A stretch of 64,000 nt of DNA, taken from assembly GCF_001590865.1 (NCBI RefSeq), contig NZ_BBUY01000001.1, forward strand, positions 778,357 to 842,356, in the 5' to 3' direction. Source of the DNA: Streptomyces sp. NBRC 110611 (lineage in GTDB: Bacteria; Actinomycetota; Actinomycetes; Streptomycetales; Streptomycetaceae). How positions within the stretch are numbered: the first letter of the stretch is position 1; each line of letters begins with the position of its first letter. Positions 58,960-64,000 of this stretch are shown here, piece by piece. The translations under genes were made by a program, and so were the position numbers. The notes beneath the pieces were generated by a model that did not search any database, was not told the DNA's origin, and saw nothing but the letters and a program-made list of their open reading frames with translations.

Positions 58960-61386
58960 ATGGCTTCGACGTCCGCATCGCTCACCCTGCCCGTGCTGCC
59001 CCTCGATGACGAGGTGGTGCTTCCCGGCATGGTGGTGCCCCTGGACCTGTCCGACGCGGAGGTCCGCGCCGCGGTGGAGGCCGCACAGGCCGCCGCCTCG
59101 TCGGGGAGCAAACCGCGGGTGCTGCTGGTGCCCCGCATCGACGGCACGTACGCGGGCATCGGCACCCTCGGGCGGATCGAGCAGGTCGGCCGGCTGTCCG
59201 ACGGCGACCCCGGGGCGCTGATCCGGGGCCTGGGCCGGGTGCGGATCGGCGCCGGCACCACCGGGCCCGGTGCCGCCCTGTGGGTGGAGGGCACGACCGT
59301 CGAGGAGCACGTCCCCACCGGCCCCGACGGCACGGGCCTGCCCGGTGCGGTCGCCGAACTCGTCACCGCATACAAGGCGCTGGCCACGAGCTGGCTGCGC
59401 AAGCGCGGCGCCTGGCAGGTCGTCGACCGCGTCCAGCAGATCGAGGACGTGCCCGCCCTCGCCGACAACTCCGGCTACTCGCCGTTCCTGACCGTCGAGC
59501 AGAAGGTCCAGCTGCTGGAGACCGTCGACCCGGTCGCCCGGCTGAAGTTCGCGACCGAGGCGCTGCGCGAACACCTCGCCGAGCAGGATGTCGCCGAGTC
59601 CATCGCCAAGGACGTCCAGGAGGGCGTCGACAAGCAGCAGCGGGAATTCCTGCTGCGGCGGCAGCTGGAGGCGGTCCGTAAGGAACTCGCCCAGCTGAAC
59701 GGCGATCCGGAGGACGAGAGCGACGACTACCGCGCCCGGGTCGAGGCCGCCGAACTGCCCGAGGACGTCCGCAAGGCCGCCCTCAAGGAGGTCGAGAAGC
59801 TGGAGCGGGCGAGCGACCAGAGCCCTGAGGGCTCGTGGATCCGCACCTGGCTGGACACCGTCCTCGAACTCCCCTGGAACGAGCGGACCGAAGACGCCTA
59901 CGACATCGCCGGCGCCAAGGAGGTCCTGGACGCCGACCACGCCGGCCTGGAGGACGTCAAGGAGCGGATCACCGAATACCTGGCCGTCCGCAAACGGCGC
60001 GCCGAACGCGGTCTCGGCCTGGTCGGCGGCCGCCGCGGGGGAGCGGTGCTGGCGCTCGTCGGGCCGCCCGGTGTCGGCAAGACCTCGCTGGGCGAGTCCG
60101 TCGCCCGTGCCATGGGCCGGAAGTTCGTCCGGGTCGCGCTCGGCGGCGTCCGCGACGAGGCGGAGATCCGCGGCCACCGGCGGACCTACGTCGGCGCGCT
60201 GCCGGGCCGTCTCGTCCGGGCCGTCAAGGAAGCCGGCTCCATGAACCCCGTCATCCTCCTCGACGAGATCGACAAGGTGGGCGCCGACTTCCGGGGCGAT
60301 CCGGCCGCCGCCCTTCTGGAGGTCCTCGACCCGGCGCAGAACCACACCTTCCGCGACCACTACCTCGAGGTCGAACTCGACCTCAGTGATGTGGTCTTCC
60401 TCGCCACCGCCAACGTCCTGGAGGCCGTCCCCGAGCCGCTGCTCGACCGGATGGAGCTGGTCCGGCTGGACGGGTACACCGAGGACGAGAAGGTCACCAT
60501 CGCCCGGGACCACCTGCTGCCACGCCAGCTGGAACGGGCCGGGCTGGCGACCGGGGAGGTGGTCCTGGAGGACGCCGCACTGCACAAGCTCGCAGGGGAG
60601 TACACCCGGGAGGCCGGCGTGCGGAACCTGGAGCGCGCCCTCGCCCGGCTGCTGCGCAAGGTCGCCGCCCAGCACGAACTCGGCGAGCGGGAGCTGCCGT
60701 ACACGGTCGGGGTGGACCAGCTGCGCCCGCTGATCGGGCGGCCGCACCACACCCCCGAGTCGGCCCAGGACCCGGCCGGACGGCGGACGGCGGTGCCCGG
60801 TGTGGTCACCGGCCTCGCGGTCACCGGCACCGGCGGGGACGTCCTGTACGTGGAGGCCTCGCTCGCCGATCCGGAGAGCGGCGCGTCCGGGGTGCAGCTG
60901 ACCGGCCAGCTCGGTGAGGTGATGAAGGAGTCCGCGCACATCGCGCTGTCGTTCCTGCGCTCCCACGGCGCCGAACTGGAGCTTCCGGTGGGCGATCTGA
61001 AGGAGCGCGGAGTGCATCTGCACGTACCGGCGGGTGCCGTGCCCAAGGACGGACCGAGTGCTGGCATCACGATGACGACGGCGCTCGCCTCACTGCTGTC
61101 GGGGCGGCAGGTCCGGCCGGATGTCGCGATGACCGGTGAGGTCTCGCTGACCGGCCGTGTCCTGCCCATCGGCGGCGTCAAGCAGAAGCTGCTCGCGGCG
61201 CACCGGGCGGGGATCACCACAGTGATCATCCCGCAGCGCAACGAGCCGGATCTGGACGAGGTACCGGCCGAGATCCTGGCCGCGCTGGAGGTCCACCCGG
61301 TCGCCGACGTCCGGCAGGTACTGGAGCTGGCGCTGACCCCGGCGTCGAGCGGGGCGGTGCCACCGGAGGTCGCCGTGGCGGCATAA
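58960..61386 (+). CDS. lon: ATP-dependent protease Lon
   Basis: An 808-aa LonA protease. The substrate-binding N-domain is about 1-200, beginning LPVLPLDDEVVLPGMVVPLDL. Next is a coiled-coil/helical region, then the AAA+ module with Walker A GPPGVGKT (368-375). The C-terminal protease domain has Ser700 in KDGPSAG and Lys743 in GGVKQKLL as the catalytic dyad. It degrades misfolded and regulatory proteins in the cytoplasm. GGGGAG precedes ATG 58960. A HAIR box upstream predicts HspR repression and heat induction. Confidence 0.97.
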   Translation: MASTSASLTLPVLPLDDEVVLPGMVVPLDLSDAEVRAAVEAAQAAASSGSKPRVLLVPRIDGTYAGIGTLGRIEQVGRLSDGDPGALIRGLGRVRIGAGTTGPGAALWVEGTTVEEHVPTGPDGTGLPGAVAELVTAYKALATSWLRKRGAWQVVDRVQQIEDVPALADNSGYSPFLTVEQKVQLLETVDPVARLKFATEALREHLAEQDVAESIAKDVQEGVDKQQREFLLRRQLEAVRKELAQLNGDPEDESDDYRARVEAAELPEDVRKAALKEVEKLERASDQSPEGSWIRTWLDTVLELPWNERTEDAYDIAGAKEVLDADHAGLEDVKERITEYLAVRKRRAERGLGLVGGRRGGAVLALVGPPGVGKTSLGESVARAMGRKFVRVALGGVRDEAEIRGHRRTYVGALPGRLVRAVKEAGSMNPVILLDEIDKVGADFRGDPAAALLEVLDPAQNHTFRDHYLEVELDLSDVVFLATANVLEAVPEPLLDRMELVRLDGYTEDEKVTIARDHLLPRQLERAGLATGEVVLEDAALHKLAGEYTREAGVRNLERALARLLRKVAAQHELGERELPYTVGVDQLRPLIGRPHHTPESAQDPAGRRTAVPGVVTGLAVTGTGGDVLYVEASLADPESGASGVQLTGQLGEVMKESAHIALSFLRSHGAELELPVGDLKERGVHLHVPAGAVPKDGPSAGITMTTALASLLSGRQVRPDVAMTGEVSLTGRVLPIGGVKQKLLAAHRAGITTVIIPQRNEPDLDEVPAEILAALEVHPVADVRQVLELALTPASSGAVPPEVAVAA

Positions 61387-61396
61387 GGCCCTGTCA

Positions 61397-61444
61397 CACA
61401 GCGAACGGGCTGCACAGCGAACGGGCCGCACGGTGAACGCGCCG
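61397..61444 (+). repeat. 16-bp tandem repeat after lon
   Basis: CACAGCGAACGGGC(T/C)G twice (61397-61412, 61413-61428) and a degenerate third copy to 61444, immediately after the lon stop. Confidence 0.5.
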
Positions 61445-61459
61445 GCTCCTGCGGACGGG

Positions 61460-61498
61460 CCGGGCCCCTGCCCGCACGGGGGTGCGGCAGGGGCCCGG
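61460..61498. terminator. Terminator between lon and GH25 gene
   Basis: CCGGGCCCCTGC and its perfect 12-nt complement, with further GC pairing in the loop, between convergent genes. Confidence 0.65.
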
Positions 61499-61586
61499 TC
61501 GTGCGGACGGCCGGACGTGGGTGGGGCCGTCCGCACGGCGGTGGGGTGCCCTCCGGTTGATCGGCTGCAACCGTCCGCCGTCGGCT

Positions 61587-62546
61587 TCAGCCGTTCGCCA
61601 GGGCCTTCAGGCGGTCGTACGAGCCGTTGAAGCGGTTGTGGTCGCCGACCGTCGGGCCGGACGAGGTGTACTGCCAGATGGTGTGGAAGGCCCAGCCGTT
61701 GGGGAGTTCACCGACCGAGGAGCCGTAACGCGGGACCCACAGTGGGTTGATCTTCCCGAAGGCGGACGAATTGCCGGTGCACTGCTTCCACCAGTTGGTG
61801 GAGGTGTAGAGGACCGCGTCCCGTCCGGTCCGCGCCTTGTACGTGGCGAACCAGTCCTTCATCCAGGTGACGAGTCCCGAAGGGCTCTTGCCGTAACAGG
61901 TGTCGCCGTAGGGGTTGTACTCCATGTCCAGCGCCCCGGGCAGCGTCTTGCCGTCCTTGGACCAGCCGCCGCCGTGGTCGGCGAAGTACTTGGCCTGGGC
62001 GGCGCCGCTGGAGGTGTTGGGGGTGGCGAAGTGGTACGCGCCCCGGATCATGCCGGCCTTGTAGGAGCCGTTGTACTGCTGGGTGAAGTACGGGTTGGTG
62101 TAGCTGGTGGATTCCGTCGCCTTCACGTAGGCGAAGCGGGCGCCGCTGCTCCAGAGCGTCGACCAGGCCACGTTGCCGTTGTGGCTGCTGACGTCGACGC
62201 CCTCGACGGACGCCGCGAGCGAACCCGGCGGCGACGCCGGACCGGCCGCCGTGCCCTCGTGCTCCGCGATCTGGGAACCGGCCCAGTCCCGTTCGGGGTG
62301 GGTGGGCTCCGGTGCGCGCCCGGTGGGTGCCGCGCCGGCGGTGCCCGGCAGTCCGAGGAGGAGACCGAGGACGGCGAGCAGCGCCCCGGCCGCGGTCGCG
62401 GAGGAGCGCGCGGACCGGCGGGGGGATCGGGGGGAGCGGGAGGAGCGGGGGGAGTTGACGGAGTCGGGGAGGCCGTGGAGGCCGGGGAGGTGGGAGGAGT
62501 GGGGGATGCAGGGAAAGTGGGGGGAGCCGGATCTGAGCACGGACAT
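61587..62546 (-). CDS. Secreted GH25 muramidase (lysozyme)
   Basis: A 319-aa secreted cell-wall hydrolase. The long N-terminus (about 1-75) is Ser/Arg/Pro-rich, ending in a signal core (AGALLAVLGLLLGLPGTAGAA). The GH25 domain begins GVDVSSHNG, with the catalytic Asp-x-Glu in ALDMEYNPYG and ATESTSYTN and WQYTSSG typical of the family. It cleaves N-acetylmuramic acid beta-1,4 bonds in peptidoglycan. GGAGACAC precedes the ATG. It is divergent from a MarR gene, with a 281-nt region that is comparatively AT-rich. Confidence 0.92.
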   Translation of the reverse strand: MSVLRSGSPHFPCIPHSSHLPGLHGLPDSVNSPRSSRSPRSPRRSARSSATAAGALLAVLGLLLGLPGTAGAAPTGRAPEPTHPERDWAGSQIAEHEGTAAGPASPPGSLAASVEGVDVSSHNGNVAWSTLWSSGARFAYVKATESTSYTNPYFTQQYNGSYKAGMIRGAYHFATPNTSSGAAQAKYFADHGGGWSKDGKTLPGALDMEYNPYGDTCYGKSPSGLVTWMKDWFATYKARTGRDAVLYTSTNWWKQCTGNSSAFGKINPLWVPRYGSSVGELPNGWAFHTIWQYTSSGPTVGDHNRFNGSYDRLKALANG

Positions 62547-62827
62547 ACGTGTCTCCGGAGATCTCGGTGGGGATCAGAGGGGGGGAGTGGGGTGATCCGT
62601 GGAGGTGAGCCGTAAGCCGGTGAGCCGGTGTGCGGTGCATGACGTGCGGCGGGCCCGTGACGCCCGGCCGGCACTTGGTGTGGTCATGCCATATACCCAC
62701 GATACGCGCGTAGACCGGCGCGGCAAAGGGGGTCGGTGTGCTGCCGTTGGTCTAATCCTGCGAAATACTGTCCGAACTGCGGCTTTGGCCGCCGAGGGCG
62801 GAAACTTTCAGAAGAGGGAAAGTGGGC

Positions 62828-63334
62828 ATGGGCGCTGACGTGCACGACACCGGAGCCGACGGGACCACGGCGGAGGGGGCGCCGACTGGTGTGGACCACG
62901 TATTCCTCGCCCTGGAACGCGAATTGTCGGTCTTCCTCCGCCGGGCCCGGGCCTCTTCCGGCGAGATGGCCCGTGAAGTACACCCCGATCTGGAGCCCTC
63001 CGCGTACGGGCTCCTGGTCCGGCTGGCCGACGCCGGCGCGCAGCGCGCCACCGACCTCGCCGGCTTCTTCGGCGTCGGCAAGGCCACGATGAGCCGTCAG
63101 CTGCAGGCCCTGGAGCGGCTGGGGCTGGTCGCCCGCGAACCGGACCCGGCCGATGGCCGCGCCGTCCTGGTGCGCCTCACCGACGAGGGCCGTGCCCGCT
63201 TCACCCGCGTCCGCGAGGGCCGCCGCGCCCAGTACGCCCGCCGCCTCGCCTCCTGGGACCGGGGAGAGGTGGCCGAACTGGCCCGGCTGCTGCACCGGCT
63301 GAACACGGAGCAGGAGGGCGAGGAGGGGCAGTAG
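62828..63334 (+). CDS. MarR-family transcriptional regulator
   Basis: A 168-aa winged-HTH regulator. The DNA-binding helix is in QRATDLAGFFGVGKATMSRQLQALERLGLVAREPDPADGRAVLVRLTDEG (about 70-120), including the wing. Dimerisation helices flank it. Either GTG 62822 or ATG 62828 could start it; GAGGG is better spaced for the ATG. The regulated gene is unknown; the divergent GH25 gene is one candidate. Confidence 0.85.
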   Translation: MGADVHDTGADGTTAEGAPTGVDHVFLALERELSVFLRRARASSGEMAREVHPDLEPSAYGLLVRLADAGAQRATDLAGFFGVGKATMSRQLQALERLGLVAREPDPADGRAVLVRLTDEGRARFTRVREGRRAQYARRLASWDRGEVAELARLLHRLNTEQEGEEGQ

Positions 63335-63435
63335 CGGGAGAGGGCGGCAGCAGCAGAAGAGGGCGACAGTAGCGGGAAGGGTGGCAGCGGCGGAAGAGGG
63401 GGCGCAGCAGCAGGCGGAGACGCCCCCCGGACGAC

Positions 63436-64000
63436 TCACGGAACGACGAAAATCACCGCCGCGTCGTCCCGCCCCTTCCCCCGGGGGTGGACCGTGCCGT
63501 CCGGATCTGCCGCCTCCGCCGCCCGGACCTCGTCGATGAGGGCCTGGGGCCCCTGCTTGGCCACCAGCCCGACGCAGTCCGCCCAGGTGCCCTCCCGGAA
63601 GACCTCGACCCAGCGCCCGGCACCGTCGGTGAGCGCGGTCAGTGAGCGGATCCCGGAGCGCGGGGTGCGGCCGGTGACCGCGCGGGCGGCCACGGCCGGA
63701 TCGGCGGCCGCGGTGAAGAAGCCCCCCTCGGCGTTCCGCAGCGCCTCCACCGCACGGGTGTACTCCCGGGCCGCGGCGGCCCGTTCCGCCGAGCCGTGGG
63801 GCAGCGCCCGTACGGCGGCGCGCCGTTCCCGCACGGCGGGCGGCAGCTCGTCCAGCCGCGGATCCCGTACGGGGTGCACCGAACCGTCCGCCCGTTCCAG
63901 CAGCAGGACCGAATCGGACAGTACGAGGTACTCGACGGTGTCCTCGGACCACCGGGCGGCGACCACAGTTGCCTGCGGAGTGCGGACGTGAGAAAGGTCT
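63436..64000 (-). CDS. PP2C-like protein phosphatase, partial at window edge
   Basis: The reading frame stays open to the window end, so this is the C-terminal part of a longer gene. ATVVAARWSEDTVEYLVLSDSVLLL resembles the PP2C region before the metal-binding Asp, and the end GKGRDDAAVIFVV matches the DDxTxxxVR-like end motif. An acidic Ala-rich helix lies between. The product likely dephosphorylates Ser/Thr; the N-terminus and any sensor domain lie outside. Confidence 0.65.
   Translation of the reverse strand, partial: DLSHVRTPQATVVAARWSEDTVEYLVLSDSVLLLERADGSVHPVRDPRLDELPPAVRERRAAVRALPHGSAERAAAAREYTRAVEALRNAEGGFFTAAADPAVAARAVTGRTPRSGIRSLTALTDGAGRWVEVFREGTWADCVGLVAKQGPQALIDEVRAAEAADPDGTVHPRGKGRDDAAVIFVVP

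Overview
The window is high-GC, gene-dense actinobacterial DNA and almost certainly Streptomyces. The evidence is G/C-ending codons throughout, many GTG starts, several apparently leaderless genes, a nickel superoxide dismutase with its dedicated peptidase, a SigB-family stress sigma factor, snapalysin and an HspR-type (HAIR) box before lon. From memory, gene order matches the conserved chromosomal arm-core segment that runs in S. coelicolor from sigH through sodN/sodX, the malic enzyme and sucA to lon. That synteny is recall, not a computed comparison. No rRNA, tRNA, CRISPR array, insertion sequence or prophage was seen.

Left part (0-19 kb) is mostly housekeeping and stress: a DinB-like protein, the anti-sigma/sigma pair (sigH-like) with a near-consensus BldD box upstream, a PLP deaminase-like enzyme, glutaminase, a FabH-like synthase, a copper ATPase under a CsoR-type palindrome, a WYL regulator divergent from an MFS pump, CorA, a FadR-type regulator coupled to an MFS permease, FluC, and snapalysin with its divergent LysR regulator.

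At 18.5-22.2 kb is a small accessory biosynthetic island: acyl carrier protein, alpha-oxoamine synthase and ketosynthase. Upstream are phased 7-8 bp direct repeats resembling SARP sites and a perfect 15-bp palindrome. From 22.4 to 35 kb come sodN/sodX, a CGNR regulator, a polar amino-acid ABC transporter, malic enzyme, a quinone-oxidoreductase-like protein, an HTH/Clp-N pair with two operators over its promoter, a serine hydrolase, and a PadR/DUF4097 pair.

The most remarkable region is 35.7-48.6 kb. It encodes a Trypco1 (CU044_2847-type) protein, a trypsin-like protease with a VMAP-type C-terminus, a MoxR AAA+ ATPase, a vWA/helical-repeat protein (SAV_2336 type), a 70-aa RiPP-like precursor ending AYYEDSPNMR, an FxsB-like radical SAM/SPASM maturase, and a TIR-like/NB-ARC/TPR protein (FxsT type). 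All are on the plus strand with coupled or short junctions inside sub-operons. I read this as a vWA-MoxR-VMAP ternary conflict-type system joined to a cyclophane-RiPP (triceptide-like) module with a non-canonical core peptide.

The right part (48.6-64 kb) returns to core genes: an SGNH hydrolase, a fused 2-oxoglutarate decarboxylase/dehydrogenase (sucA/kgd), an OmpR-type two-component system, a spermidine-synthase-like protein, a rhomboid-like protein, a pentapeptide-repeat protein, lon, a GH25 muramidase, a MarR regulator and a PP2C-like phosphatase cut by the window edge.
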